From positions 37,085,001 to 37,149,000 of the forward strand of contig CM065384.1 in NCBI GenBank assembly GCA_033060915.1: a stretch of DNA of 64,000 nucleotides. Reading direction: 5' to 3'. Origin of the DNA: Euryodendron excelsum. Lineage: Eukaryota; Streptophyta; Magnoliopsida; Ericales; Pentaphylacaceae. Positions 11,908-24,215 of the stretch are shown here, piece by piece (position 1 is the first letter of the stretch; each line of letters opens with the position of its first letter). A model generated the notes under the pieces. It was not told where the DNA came from, searched no databases, and worked only from the letters and a program-made list of their open reading frames with translations. The position numbers and the translations under genes were made by a program.

Positions 11908-13324
11908 GAGGATACAAACTTTGAACCTTACCCAACAAAACTCCAACTATATATAGTAGAAACTCTATATACACAATATATATACAAGGGACTTAAAATT
12001 TTAGGGTAGTCCATGCCTGCCAAATACAGATGGTGTGAACCAATCAGATCCTTGATTGATGTCAGAATATCAAACTTACTCTTCAGATAGCTTCAGACAC
12101 AACAGGAAAAATGATTGGTTGAGACCACCTTTGTTAGGTGGTTCATTGACTAGCCGATTTTTTAGCATGGAATTATAGAAAATCCACTAATCTTGGCTTA
12201 CTATTATTGCTGTCTGCCCTTATTGGGTGTCTTGTCTTCTTTTTTTGGGCTGTAGATGCTGTTACATTTTACCCCCCAGGTTTTTCAAGTAAAGTTTCAT
12301 TTCCTTATAGTAAGATTTGCAATTTCAAGTGAAGTTTCCATTTCCTTCTTATAGATAGACTTTTGTGATGGTATAGCACATGAAATAGTACAAAGAAGCA
12401 TGTTAAAAAAATAGTGTTTTCAGTGTTGTCAATCTTTTTCTCCCTCCCTCCTTCTTTGGTGTTGTTTGGTTGGACCTCACATGGCCACAACCCCCCACAA
12501 ATAGCCTACCAAACCCCACCTTTAAACAGTGAAAAACGGAAATTGGAGTAACATTTCAAATATTACTGACAAATTTGCATGAAAACTCACATTTCTTATG
12601 CCCTTCTCAGCCTCAGATCCAATGAGAAGGGGGATCAACATGAATCTAAACCACCCTTTCCACTAAACTTCTCTCTCTCTCTCTCTATATGTATAGAGAG
12701 AGAGAGAGAGAGAGAGGTGCAAGCGTGCGCCCATGATTCATTGGTTGTATCAGTAGCTCTCATACGTGCAAATACAGATGAAAAAAAACTATAAGAAGAG
12801 AGTTGTGATTTTTGAGAAGTTTGAATTTTTATCCTGAGAAGCAGTAGAACTAGAATCAAGAACAGTAGTTTTGGCAACAGAACAGAAATGCTTTTGTTGC
12901 GTGCAATGTTGTCACTCACGGACCCATTTGTCTCCACATATATATATATATATATATGGTGGCCCAATCTTTGGAGGTTTTGAAGGACTAAAAGGGAGAG
13001 GAGGCATTGAGGTTTACTCCTCAACAATGGAGTTATGAACTGGCTATCCAAACATGGCCCCCACAGGTGCCCTAATTGGAATACACCTTTCACGAACCTG
13101 CCACAAGTTTCTGAAGCACCTCTCTTGTAGTCTCACATGTGATCCTCTTGCCCCCTTGATTCATTCTCTCGTTAATTCATTGCAATGCCCACAAAAAGGG
13201 AGGAAAAAAGAAGATTAATGTAAAAGTAGAGCTTTATTGATTCGAGATAATCAGCCATTTGTACTGCCATACAAGCTTTTTGGAAACAAAGGCAATTTAC
13301 CTATGTTTCAAATGCTAATGAAAG
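11908..13324. other. Upstream region of the dehydrogenase gene
   Basis: This stretch is upstream of the minus-strand start codon and should hold the promoter and 5' untranslated region. I see no reliable TATA box. It contains the CT/GA palindrome at 12670-12711 and an (AT)n run at about 12937-12958. A 152-aa frame on the minus strand at 12635-13093 is largely translated microsatellite and is not accepted as a gene. Confidence 0.5.
12670..12711. repeat. Perfect (CT)n-TATA-(GA)n palindrome
   Basis: A (CT)n run passes through TATATGTATA into a (GA)n run. The two arms (12670-12689 and 12692-12711) are reverse complements over 20 bp with only two central bases unpaired. It lies about 760 bp upstream of the dehydrogenase start codon and could extrude as a cruciform. 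Confidence 0.9.
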
Positions 13325-13333
13325 GTTAGCTTA

Positions 13334-13871
13334 TGGGTCCAAAAGTAAATGAAAAATCCGAAAATCGAACCAACCAGCTTTTATGGGTTGATTTGGTTCA
13401 TTTTGATTTTGGTTTTGAAGAATATTAAATTGAAAAAATCAGATCGTTTTTGAGTTAGTATTTTTTTGGATCCGAACTGAACCGATCCAACCCAAACTAA
13501 TACTCGATCTATATATGTAATAAAGTTTGTAAATATTACATATTTGTCTTTAAAATATTGTTATTTTGTACTTCATTATTGTTTATATATTATTTAATTA
13601 TTTAAAAAAATTGAGAATGGAACATTATACTTATTTTTTATTTTGAAATAAAGAAACCATTTTGCACATCATAAAAGTGGACCTGAACCAATCGAACCCG
13701 AGGCATGAGACCGAACCAAACCAACCCGAACTGACTCAGATTGGTTTGATTCAGTTTGATTTAATGAGAGGATCGGTTTAGTTCTGAATAAAAAATTTTA
13801 GAATTGATCAACATCGGATTGGTTCTGAGTTTAAAATGGACCCGAACCAACCCGACTCATGCACACCTCAT
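13334..13871. mobile_element. Non-autonomous hAT-like element with 9-bp target duplication
   Basis: The 538-bp insert is bounded by exact direct repeats GTTAGCTTA (13325-13333 and 13872-13880). The ends are ATGGGTCC on the left and, on the other strand, ATGAGGTGTGCATGAGTC on the right. The interior is packed with short variants of AACCGAACC/GGTTCGGTT on both strands. These features recall non-coding plant elements usually placed in hAT (8-bp duplications); the superfamily is inference. No coding region. Confidence 0.7.
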
Positions 13872-13880
13872 GTTAGCTTA

Positions 13881-16800
13881 CCTTACCTAGCTAGATTCAT
13901 GTACAATATTGGGAAAAAGATGAGTTTCTTGTTCTAAGGTAAAAACTTTACTTAGAATTGTTTTTCTTTTTGGGTATTCACTGGAGCATATTCTTTTTCT
14001 TTTTTTTTTCTTAAATTTTTTTCTTCAATTTGATCCTAAGAGAAGAAAGTTGTTGGAACGCGGAATATAAAAGACATCATAGACCAAAAACTACTACGAG
14101 ATCACCTTTTTATTCTAGGGTGATGGAGGGATTGTAGCATTTTGAGTTGTTTTTTTTAATTTTTGCCCGAACACCTGGAGAAAGCTGTAATTAATAAGAT
14201 TTCACTAATTCTGAACTCTAAACACAAGCAAAACATGCATAGAGGGTCTTGTAGAAGCTCTAATACTTGTTATCAGCAGAAGCGCTTTGATATTAGTAAA
14301 ATCCACAAAATAGTATTCGAATACAAGCAAATGGAATCAGATCTCAAAAACCCACTATTTTTCCTAACTTTTGAACATCAATTGATCCACACTTAAAATT
14401 TATAATCCTAATTATCATCCATTGATTTGCCAACAAACCCATTTAATGGATCTCAAAGAAAAGAAGAATAACTTAACCCTGATTACAGATTGGCCACCTA
14501 ACTATGAAAATTGATTCTTTCCACCACTATGCCAGCAACCCATTATAGTATAAAATTGACCAAGATGGAAATTACTGAGGTAATTAACCCAAAATGTCCC
14601 TAGTAACTCAAGGGCCCAGGGGCACAGCCATGTCTCCCTCCATCAAATTAATGAATCTTCCTACCTGAATTGATGCACCCAACAAAGCCTAAAGTGGAAC
14701 TGCCGACAAACCCTAAGTCTCCCTCGTATTAATCATCCCCACCTACCTTTTGCTATTCATGAAAATCAAGAAATGTTTACTTGCAAGAGAGCCTAATTCA
14801 TTCCCATGAGTGCTAGCCTCACGTGCTACCCGTCAATCATGAGATGGCACGTGGCATCATGCAAGTAGGACCCACACCACACGAGCCAACCGTAGGAGCT
14901 CCGTTGGGACCCGGCAACTCGAATATTGATCTTTCATTGCTGATCAAAAAAAAAATATATATTGATCTTTCATTCTACATCCAATCAAAGATTTTTGACA
15001 ATGAAATATTAATATTAATCAACAAGTATCTTAACTAAAACAATACAATACAATTAAGTGAGCAAGTTTTTCCTTGCTAAGGGCCTTTGAATAATAGTGT
15101 GCAAGATTGAGAGAATAAAATTGTTTGTCTTAATCTACTCATGCACCATATCTAACCAAACAGAAGAGGGAACTTCACAATTTAAAAATCAATAGTCCAA
15201 GAAAAACGAATACCAAAGATATAGTATGTGATTTGATTTGAGGTCATACCTAGCTCCTCTTAACAACATTTGTTTGAAACATTGTGAGCATTATATATGC
15301 TAACATGTGAATCATGAGATGAAGTTAAAGTAGATTAATTAATTACCTGTTGGAGTACTAGCTTGGTTTGTGGAATGGAGACAAAAGGATACTATGGAAG
15401 AAATCTATTCAAAGCTGTTGTATTGTGTTTGCCATTCTTGGTGCCGGTTGGAGCTTCCAATAGTTTTTTAAAAAGTGATCAAATGATCAATAATTTTGAT
15501 TTGGATTTTAGGGACCTGGAGCCTACTGAGCAAGTTGGTCTAAGCCATGGTGGTTAAGAGTGTCTGGCTCAACTTAAGCGCACTTTGACTAATTTTTTAT
15601 TCGGTCAAAAGCAGATCATTCACATCGAGACTAGAGTATTTATAAAAAATAAATTATATATATATATATAAGTTGTATTTGCTTTTGTACTTTGCCTTTC
15701 TCTTGCGTGGCACTCTAAATATTCTGATCTTTTAAAATGTATCACTCAAAGATAAAAAAAAACACTTCATTCCGTGTAATATGTATTAATCCAAACATAT
15801 TATATTATAATTAAAAGTTAACTAACATTAAAGGTCTCTTTACAAACGTATGAGGGCTTATTAAATTAAATTAATCCAAACATCATATTTATATATATAA
15901 GTTATGTTCACCCCTAAATTTTGTCTCTATCCTATGTGACGCTTAGGTAGCGTTTTGTATTCTCTTAGATTTTTAAATTGCAATGAACATACTTATTACT
16001 TAAGTTCTCTATTTGCTACAAAAGTCTTAATTTAAAACAATAAGTATAGATATCTATTATGTTATCTAGCTGAATAAATCACAACTTTACATCACAACTC
16101 TACACAATGGGGTTATACGTATTGATATTTATTAAGTTCCCTAAGTGAAGAAATCATATCTCTACACAAGTCATATTTTAAAAGAATATAATATATAATT
16201 TAAAACAATAAGTATACATATCTAAACGATTTTGTATGCCATATCAAGGAAGAAATACATCACAACTGCATCCCAAACTCTTGCAACATAAAGTCAATAA
16301 TTATATCCTTATGAAAAACTCATACATAATAAATATTATATATATATGTATAGTATATATAATTGGGAGCATCGTGCGGTCTCAATCTTTTGGATGGGGT
16401 GATTTCTTATGATACATGCATATCTATGTAATGAAATTTCACTAACATTCAACTACTTAACATCTCTTCCTATCTTTAAAAAAAAAAACTTAACATCTCT
16501 TAACCGAATAAAACTCTAAAATTATATATACCATCTACGCTCTACATTGCAGCAAAGTGTTTGCCCTCATTGTCTTCCTTCTTATCGCTCTCATTCCCTA
16601 CTTCAAGTATATTATTATGTACATACATATAATTATAATTCATTAGTTGTATGCAAATTCAGTTCATATCATCTTTGATTTTATTTTTGACAAGTGTCAA
16701 ATTCTAGATCTCCTAAGGGATAGCAAAACTAACTGGGCTAACCCCAATTTGTTATGGTCTCCAATATTGAATGCTATAGTTTATTTCTTTTTGACTTTTA

Positions 16801-17637
16801 TCCCGTCCATTATCTGATATTTCTTCTGAAAATTGACAGCCACTTCCTAGTTGTTTTCAGGTTTTGATGATATCGATTACTTTCCAGCGCTAGGCTGGAT
16901 TTATGAGCCCTTCCAGAATTTTTCATTTTACCAAAAAACACTCAGTAGCCAAAGTTGAAAGCATTAATTCATTTGCGTTTTATCAGAAAAATGCCTCCAT
17001 GACCCTTAGGATTGCGGTTAAACTTTGTTATTGTGTGTTTGTTAAGAGATCATTTTCTGGGAGAGAGATTGAATACGAGGCCCGTTCACGAGCCAACAAC
17101 TTCGTATATTACACGTGGGCTTTGTACATAGTTGGCAAGGCTCATTGACTAATGCATGGTTGGAGGCCCATAAAAACTTCCTATTAAAGAAATGATGAGA
17201 TGCTGAACGCACGGGTAGAGGCCCATTTAGATGTCCATGGGATGTGGCTCTTATGGTAGTTGTACCTGGTTCTCCGAAGTGTTGGGGCGAACAGTCAGAT
17301 GGCAGTCTTAGGCTTCATTTGGTGTAAAGGAATGAAATCAAGTTGGAGTACTCATTCCTGTATCACATTCTCATTCTTTTATTTGGTACAATAAACAAAA
17401 TTAGAATGACCATTTTCACAGCTAGAATTTGTTAAAATGGCCATTCCATCCCTAAAGGAGGGAATAACCACCACCATTTACGGCCGCCGCCGCCACCACC
17501 ACCACCAACATCTATTGCAGTCTCTTACCACTATCTACTGCCATTGTCAATCACCGACCTTAACCATATACTACCACAAGTCACATTATTTCATTCTAAT
17601 AGCTCAACTAGTGTAATTAAATATAAGAATGAGAATA
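13881..17637. other. Gene-free AT-rich DNA left of the retrotransposon complex
   Basis: No gene is supported. Contents seen: a (TA)n run near 15654-15670, the left arm of a duplication (15890-16700), a GCC/ACC trinucleotide run at about 17482-17507, and from about 17300 a stretch with ggaatg/cattcc motifs that resumes as attccatt at 54270. Retrotransposon G therefore seems to have landed in an older small repeat. Confidence 0.55.
15890..16700. repeat. Left arm of a diverged direct duplication
   Basis: This segment aligns in the same order and orientation with 54740-55480. Shared landmarks are the TATGTGACGCTTAGG-like start, AACAATAAGTATA, CAATGGGGTTAT, TTTCACTAACATTCAACTACTTA and a hydrophobic frame at about 16550-16612. 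A further partial copy of the first part begins near 15665. Whether this is a tandem duplication or two copies of a dispersed repeat is not settled. Confidence 0.6.
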
Positions 17638-17642
17638 GCTAT

Positions 17643-18136
17643 TGTAAGTGGGATTTTTAAAAAGTCCTGATTCAATAGGAGAACCAAGTTGATAAGTATA
17701 AACAATCTGTAAAAAAATAAGACAATGATAATGCGTCTACTCTCTTTGGGTCGATAGTACTTTGATGATTAAGTTAGTAAGCTTAATCACAATGAATTGA
17801 ATAAAGAACTCTCAACTAGAACTCAAGTGAACGTACCTTACCTCTTTAATGCATGAGGTATTTATAGTTTTTAGAATGTCATACTCCTTTTGGGATTTTT
17901 AATCAATCTCCCTGTAGGAGCCATCCATTCTTGGGTCAATTTTTCAATGAATTGGACTTATCCTTTAGTGTCCTAGTTTATTTAGGAATGGGATTTGTGT
18001 CGATAATCCTTGGGCCAGTCCAGTTGGCATTTGGCCCAGGGTCGATACAGGCTCGGCATGCTAGGTTGACAAACTTGGGTCGATATTCTTAGGCTATTCA
18101 TCCTTTGTATTGAGCTTGGCTCTCGTTGGGCCCATA
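17643..18136 (-). repeat. 3' LTR of element G
   Basis: It aligns along its length with 53753-54260; for example the stretch around GATGATTAAGTTAG...TTAATCACAATGAATT differs at about one base in ten. It starts TGTAAGTG on the plus strand. Minus-strand TATAAATA (17859-17866) is a likely core promoter. Adjacent minus-strand GGCTAGGGGCC just inside the LTR suits a polypurine tract. Confidence 0.85.
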
Positions 18137-18519
18137 ATTGGCCCCTAGCCATTGTGCCCTGTCTGGATTAATTGGGAAACAAGGGCTGAGCTTTGTATTT
18201 GTGATATGTCTCTTTATTCTCCGTCTCTTCAGGGATTTGCACACCACATGGCAACCTTATAGTGGCCCTGTACTCAAAAGGTTCCTAAGAATTAATTGCC
18301 GAGGTGACAATTAACTTGGGCGATGCAACTGTTGCTGTTTATTATCCTCTGAACCAACAACAGCATCCGCTATAAAACGGATGGCTCCTACCCCATCCTT
18401 ATCATTCTTACTTAGCTTGAGGCTTCGGTTGAGATAGAGCAGTTTTGCCTCTACCACTGTAAGTTCTTCCATCCTTGCCCTCTCTTATTTTGCCCTTTCA
18501 TTTAAGTGGTCGTTCGCTG
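18137..18519 (+). other. Non-coding leader of the antisense ORF in element G
   Basis: This stretch lies between the 3' LTR of G and the start of the extra ORF. It includes a plus-strand TATA box at 18371-18377 and a GTAAGT donor-like site at about 18460 just before the ORF. No other coding signal is seen. Confidence 0.5.
18371..18377 (+). promoter_or_regulatory. Candidate TATA box for the antisense ORF of G
   Basis: TATAAAA in the context CGCTATAAAACGGATGG lies 143 bp upstream of the ATG at 18520 and points opposite to gag-pol. The match and spacing suit a plant core promoter; use is inferred. Confidence 0.55.
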
Positions 18520-18558
18520 ATGGCGGTTTGCTCAAGAAACTTGTGGGTACCCCGACTA

Positions 18559-19296
18559 CGGGTGCACATAGGTCGGGTCGGGTTAGTACTGAACCCAGAA
18601 CCAAACCGACAACCCTCGATTCCAAAAATCTGGACCCAGGACCAAACCAATAGGCTTTCTAAACCGAACCAAACCAAATCGAAAAAAATTGGTTTGGTTC
18701 GATTCAGCCCACAATTCTTCAAAAAAGCTTTCATAGTTGCACATAATCATTGACTTGGGCTCACAAAACTTAAGTGAACCAATTGCTACCAAAGCAATCT
18801 TGGATCTGGCGCAAAGCCAAATACTTGTATTAGGTGCACTTATCTTAAAGCCTAGCACTCAACTATTGGAGTTGGTATCACTCTTATAGAAAAGCAAGAG
18901 GCAAAGCTTTTGCTTATCTAACGATGTGGGACAAGTGTTGTAGGAGCAAAAAAGTGAGAGGACACACATCCCACATCGATAAACTTGTAGTCTTCAGTAC
19001 TCCCTCTCTATAAGACTAGATGTACAAAGAAATTAAAAAAATCTTCAAGGCGATGCCTCTTTTATGACTTAATTTATAAAATTTGTCATAAAAAATTTTA
19101 TCAATAAATATATGATGGGTCGGCTCAGGTTTGATCGGGGTACCATATATATAACCCAAAATCGAACCAATCACTTCAATTCTTAAAATTATGGAACCAG
19201 AACTGAACCATTGTACAAAAGAACCAAACCAACCGAACCTGAAAAGCTTGGTTTTGGTTCGGGTCTCGGTTTGCTCGAGTCACTTGTGCACCCCTA
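18559..19296. mobile_element. hAT-like non-autonomous element inside the antisense ORF
   Basis: The left end GGGTGCAC and right end GTGCACCCCTA are inverted repeats. The subterminal regions are packed with GGTTCGG/CCGAACC variants, like the element at 13334-13871. The centre (about 18740-19080) is unrelated to that element. A clean 8-bp target duplication is not visible. Open frames at 18475-18858 come from the repeat itself. Confidence 0.6.
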
Positions 19297-19593
19297 ACCT
19301 CAACGGCTATTGCTGCCTTTAAGGCTAGATATTTTATCACTGACTAGGTGAGCCTAAAGTTAGTTGCCTCAGATGACTATATAATGGAAGAGATTGAGAA
19401 GGGTATGCCCTTTCTTCTGATTGCCATTGTAGAAGGCGGTATTAGGTTTTTTTTGCACCCTTTCTTAATAAACTTTCCCTATCACCATAATGTGTCGTCG
19501 TCCCAAGTACACCCAAATGTTTATAGGATATTCATGGGGATGCTAGAGCTGAACTGAATCCTAGGTGTTAACCTAGGAATTGCGGAGTGGTTC

Positions 19594-21420
19594 ACCCCCA
19601 AAGGTGCTCTATTTATCCGCAAGTGTACAGTTGATGGTTATAGTTTTATCCGGGAAGTCTAGAATCATATTTCCTCAAGGACTAAACCCAATATAGGCTA
19701 TTGATACTGAACTCATATTAAGCTAACTTGGATTGAATGGAAATTGTATGAATTAAATCTAAATAAAAGGAAAAATAAAATAGACCAAAAATCTTTTGAG
19801 TTTTGATGAGAGTTTTGAATTACTAAACTATTATAATGAAAATACAAGTAATTAAAAACTAGACAATTAAATCAAAGCAAGTTGTAATTAAAGTCTCGGG
19901 ATCAATCGATTCAACCAGTTATGTCTCTTGGAATTCAAAGGAGATAATTTTATAACTCAAATCCTTCGGCTACGTCGTGAGTCTTAGATTCGGAAGATTT
20001 AGCGATAAAAATCAAGTGTTCTTTAGAAATTCAACTTCTAGAATAAATCGTGTTGTTAGATTTAAGGACGAATACCATCGATTCATGAAGCACATATAAT
20101 GAATATAGACTCATATATAAACGTTATTGAACATAATCAATCATCCAAGTTTTCAATGATTTCTAGAACGAAGAAGACAGAACAATAAAAACAAAAAATT
20201 TAACTTTGAAACCTAAAATCTCACCACCTTTGTTCATCCAAGACATTCAATTGGTCTTCACAATTAATCTTGAGATGGGAAGGTTTAGCTACTCATCATC
20301 ATTTATAGAAAGCTTTGAAATAATGGAATAAACACTGAAAATAATGATTTGATGCAAAGAAACAAGAGAAAACTTGAATAGAATGCAAGAAATCTAAAGA
20401 ACTTGTATTGAAACTTGTATTTAAGCGAGTACAATTACAAATGAGCAACAAAATAATAAATGTAAACTACCCTAGGCTAAAAACTATAAAAACTACCTAA
20501 AATGATCGCCTCTCGCCGCCCCCAAGTCGCCTCCTTCGAACGAAAATCAAGTTGGTATTTATAGGGACGCAACCCAAACCCTTACTTCAAGTCAGAATTT
20601 TGCCTTAGCGTTCAAATAGCAAAACGGGCGTTCAAACGCCAAGGCAAAATTGGATTTGCATGCTCTCTAGCTGTTCGAACGCTAGGTTTAGGCAATTGAA
20701 TGGCAGGCCATTTTCCTCTTGCCATTCAAACTCCCATTTTGGCGTTCGAACTCCAAGCCCCTATTTTACCCATTTGTTTCAGCTCGATTTTGACCACCTT
20801 GAAGGTTGATTCAGCCGATGCACATTAGAGGAAAAAATTGTAGAGCTTGAAGTCTTTTTTCCAATGACACATAAATTAGCTTCATTGGACATTGGAGTAG
20901 AAGGTTATCCCCAAAATACCAAGACAGGTTAGACTTTAAAATCCTAAAATTTGCCTTGGCGTTCTAACACCAGGCATAAATTGGAATTGATTGCTCTCGG
21001 GCTGTTTGAACACCAGGTTTGAGCGTTCGAATGCTAATTTCACCAAGTTTTCACTTTTTCTTGATTTTGAGGCTCTTTAGAGCAAAATTGGCTGACGCAT
21101 GCGAAACGTAAACATTTGTAACCTGATGAAATCTTTCTAACAACGTAAGAATCAGCTCAATCGGACATCTGTAGCAAAATATGACCCTTTTTTACGAGAA
21201 TTTGCCTAACGAGGTTTTCTCGTTTTATGTGCCGCAAGTCCCAGATCATCATTAAAGCTCCAATTCCATCTTTTTAGCATAAATAACTTGAGAAGACAAC
21301 CAATTCGAGTTTATTCACAATATGCAAACAATATAATACAATTACGCCTACTCTAAGCCTAACAAAGGCACATTAGAGACCAATGACTGCACTTTTAAGG
21401 TACAATCACGAAGCTCTATT
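19594..21420. mobile_element. Unclassified 1.8-kb insertion in the antisense ORF
   Basis: The host frame breaks after ...GIAEWF (about 19593) and resumes at YCYTM (about 21420). The exact 8-mer GCTCTATT occurs at 19606-19613 and 21413-21420 and may be a target duplication, but it does not restore the frame perfectly, so the borders are uncertain. The insert is non-coding. It holds two diverged copies of a block rich in gcgttcgaac motifs, near 20590-20780 and 20940-21060. Confidence 0.5.
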
Positions 21421-23704
21421 ACTGCTACACTATGTGCAAGGTCGGCGATGACAGCTGAAAATTTTACCTTAGAGCAATGGATAAGAGTAAAAAGATAGTG
21501 AAATGCCTCCCGTCTTTGGATAAGGGTGTCGATGATGTCAAAGTTTGGGTTTCTGGCCCTTGGGAGTTTGGCAACCTTCCTGTTGACCAGATGTCATTGA
21601 TACGATATCTTAAAACCCCCCAAAGACTTAGGTTTGACGCCGACTTTTCTCTTTTAGTGCATATTAACTCATACAATTTTAACTTGCTTTGGTTTGGCTT
21701 TTTCAGAGTCCAGTAAGAAGAGTACAAAGAGAACGACTTGGGGAGTCAATCTCGACGACTTGCACAAGGTTTTAAACTACCGGGATGAAGAACGGCTTCA
21801 TGAAATTACAAGGGCTCCCCAAATTCTGCTCAACTACTCATTTCGGGTTTCATCCTTCACAGCCGCTTCAGGAATTCCAACTAGAATGCTTGCTCGATTA
21901 GCAGAGGAGGGTGCAACTGGTTATTTTAAGGAAATTCCTATGAGGATAATAATGGAACGTGTGCATCTTGATGGTCAAGTGACCATTGTTGATCTGCTTG
22001 CTGACGCATCACCTGTTGAAGGTGCGTGAGGTCAAAATCTTGAAGTCGATGTGCCAACGACCTCAAAGGCTACTTTTTTGAGCTAGGCATCCTTCAAGTT
22101 GCCTCCAGCCTCTACCACCGAGCCTGTTAATATTCTCGACGACAAGAGTAATCTGATCTAGGATATCTCTTCAAGGCGGTCGACTTCCTCTAACTCAACG
22201 TCTACTTCCACTCCATATATTGTGCCCGATCGCCGGTTTATGGTGAAGATTAGGAAAAAGCGAAAGCAGGTCATTCCTTCGTCTTCAAACTTTGACGTCA
22301 CGGACAAGATGAATCTTAAAGATTTGATGTTTAAAAAGGTAGACAAAGCAGCTTAAAAAATCAGGGAAGCTAGAGATCGGTGCTACAAAGTCTATACCCC
22401 ATTCTCCCATTATTGTGGAGATCAGCACCTCTGTAATAGAGAAGAAGAAGATGGCAATGAGGTAAGCGAGGAAGAAGTCAATGGTAGAGGATACTCTCGC
22501 TGAGCCGGTGGCAAAGAAACTAAAGGTTGTGTTGACCGATCTTGGCGTGGGCATCAGTGCTGCAACTGAAGATGCTGACTTTGTAGTCATAAATCTTGAT
22601 ATTTGCAACCGCCACATGACGACGCGTGACTCTTTGACTAATACAGCAGAAGTTGTAATAGGAGTAGTCCAAAGCACTATCTAGTAAGTGGATGTTGATA
22701 TGTTAAAAAATAGCAATGATATGTCAATTTTCCTAGGGGCCTTTCATGACTCCTTTATGGTAAGTTTCTTCGCTTTTATTCCCTTTTTCTGTGTTAGTTT
22801 AGTATCTGGTTTGACAATTTCTTTTATTTCCAGGGCTCGCATAATGCTTTGGAGGCCATGCGGTGATTTTAGAATCTAGCTAACAAAGCTTCTGATTTTA
22901 CCAAAAAGCATGTAGAGCTTTATGACGAGCACAAAAAGCTGATACAGGAGCACTCCAAGCTTAAAGACGAGTGGATCGACACAAAGAAGGCTTAACTAAC
23001 AGCGACCAAAGAGGCTGTGAGGGCAAAGATTTCCCTGACTAAGGTTACCACCGAGCTTAGTAAAAAGAGAGTCAATTTGTCCAAGTTGGAGGATGATAAT
23101 GTTGTGCTTTCAGTGGATTATACAAGGTGAAGGTCAAAATTGAAGGGCTTCAAGCCGATCTCGCCAAGGCTAAGGTTGAGGTTAAGGCAAGCTATAAACA
23201 GAGTGCAGCTTATAATGCCCAAGACTTTGTTCAGCAGATAATTGACCTATCTCATTCCATTTTTGTCCAAGGTTGGCAAGGGATTCTGAAGGAGATAAAG
23301 GTTGAGAGCTTCTCACCTCTCTGGAACAATACCCCGAACTATCTGGAGACCGCGATGGTGGCCGACTCTGAGGGTCTTATCGAAGGTATAGATACCCTGG
23401 TGGATGTGGCTACTGTTGCTGAAATTGTGAAAGTTTAGACGACTGAGGTCGTTGTTGCGAATGAGTCACTCGAAGTTTTAACCAGTTGAAGCTTTTGTTG
23501 TGCATGAGTTGTCCGAACATGTTGTAAAGTCCGCTAAAGACGCGGTGCCTCAACTTTAGGGCTTTCTTGTTTTTACTTTTACTGAAATGTTATAGTCCTC
23601 TTTTTATTCTTTAATAAAAGAAGGTTCTTTTGTTTCAATTGAATGGCTCTAATTTCATATGTCCCTAGGCAATTTTAGGTTTTTGAATTTTACTACTTAA
23701 TTTC

Positions 23705-24215
23705 TTTTGGCCTTTATTGGCTGACTTACCAAGCTTAGGTAAGACCGAGTTTTAGGACTTGGTTTTTTCTTTTTGGCTTTCATTAGCCGACCTGCCCAAT
23801 TTGGACAGAACTAAGTTTTTACACTTGATTTTTTACTTTGGTTTTTGTTGGCCGACCTGCCCAACCTGGGCAAGACTAAGTTTTTACACTTAATTTTTTA
23901 TTTTGGCCTTCATTGGCCGACTTTTCCAACTTAGGCAGGACCAAGTTTTTATACTTGATTTTTCATTTTGGCTTTCATTGGCTGACCTACTCAACTTGGA
24001 CATGACCAAGTTTTTATACTTGGTCTTTACTTTGGCTTTCATTAACTGACCTGCCAAACTTGGGCAAGACTAAATTTTTACACTTAGTTTTTTATTTTGG
24101 CCTTCATTAGCCGACTTGCTTAACTTGAACAGGACCAAGTTTTTATATTTGGTTTTTGTTTTGGCCTTCATTGGCTGACCTGTCCAACTTGAACAGGACC
24201 AAATTTTTACACTTG
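23705..24215. repeat. Tandem repeat, about eight copies of a 64-bp unit
   Basis: Each unit reads approximately TTTGGCYTTCATTGGC, then CGACCTGCCCAACTT, then GGCAGGACCAAG, then TTTTTACACTTGGTTTTT. Units start near 23706, 23772 and 23838 and continue to the end of the array. The array separates the 3' ends of the antisense ORF and of pol, which converge here. Confidence 0.85.

Larger units (their letters stand above)
18520..23438 (+). pseudogene. Extra antisense ORF of a Tat-type retrotransposon (gypsy-type transposon domain), broken
   Basis: Pieces in order: an N-terminal part from ATG 18520 up to a hAT-like insert, 19297-19590, 21420-21640, 21707-22030, and degenerate frames to 23438. The segment at about 19430-19556 (FFLHPF, HPNVYRI) resembles the plant domain named 'putative gypsy type transposon'. 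The reading GIAEWF (about 19576-19593) resumes as YCYTM at about 21420 after a 1.8-kb insert. A probable intron (donor near 21638, acceptor CAG at 21706) precedes a Lys-rich part, and the tail (22880-23440) is charged and coiled-coil-like. Several in-frame stops show it is dead. Such ORFs are known in Tat-lineage elements, on the strand opposite to pol in some; their function is not known. Confidence 0.72.

Noticed and set aside
12635..13093. 152-aa open frame on the minus strand
   Set aside because: Much of it is translated CT/GA and AT microsatellite (Ser-Leu and Glu-Arg runs). There is no family resemblance and it lies in a promoter region.
18475..18858. Overlapping ORFs on both strands
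   Set aside because: From 18559 on they are translations of GGTTCGG/CCGAACC subterminal repeats of the hAT-like element. Only the first codons from 18520 are counted, as part of the antisense ORF.
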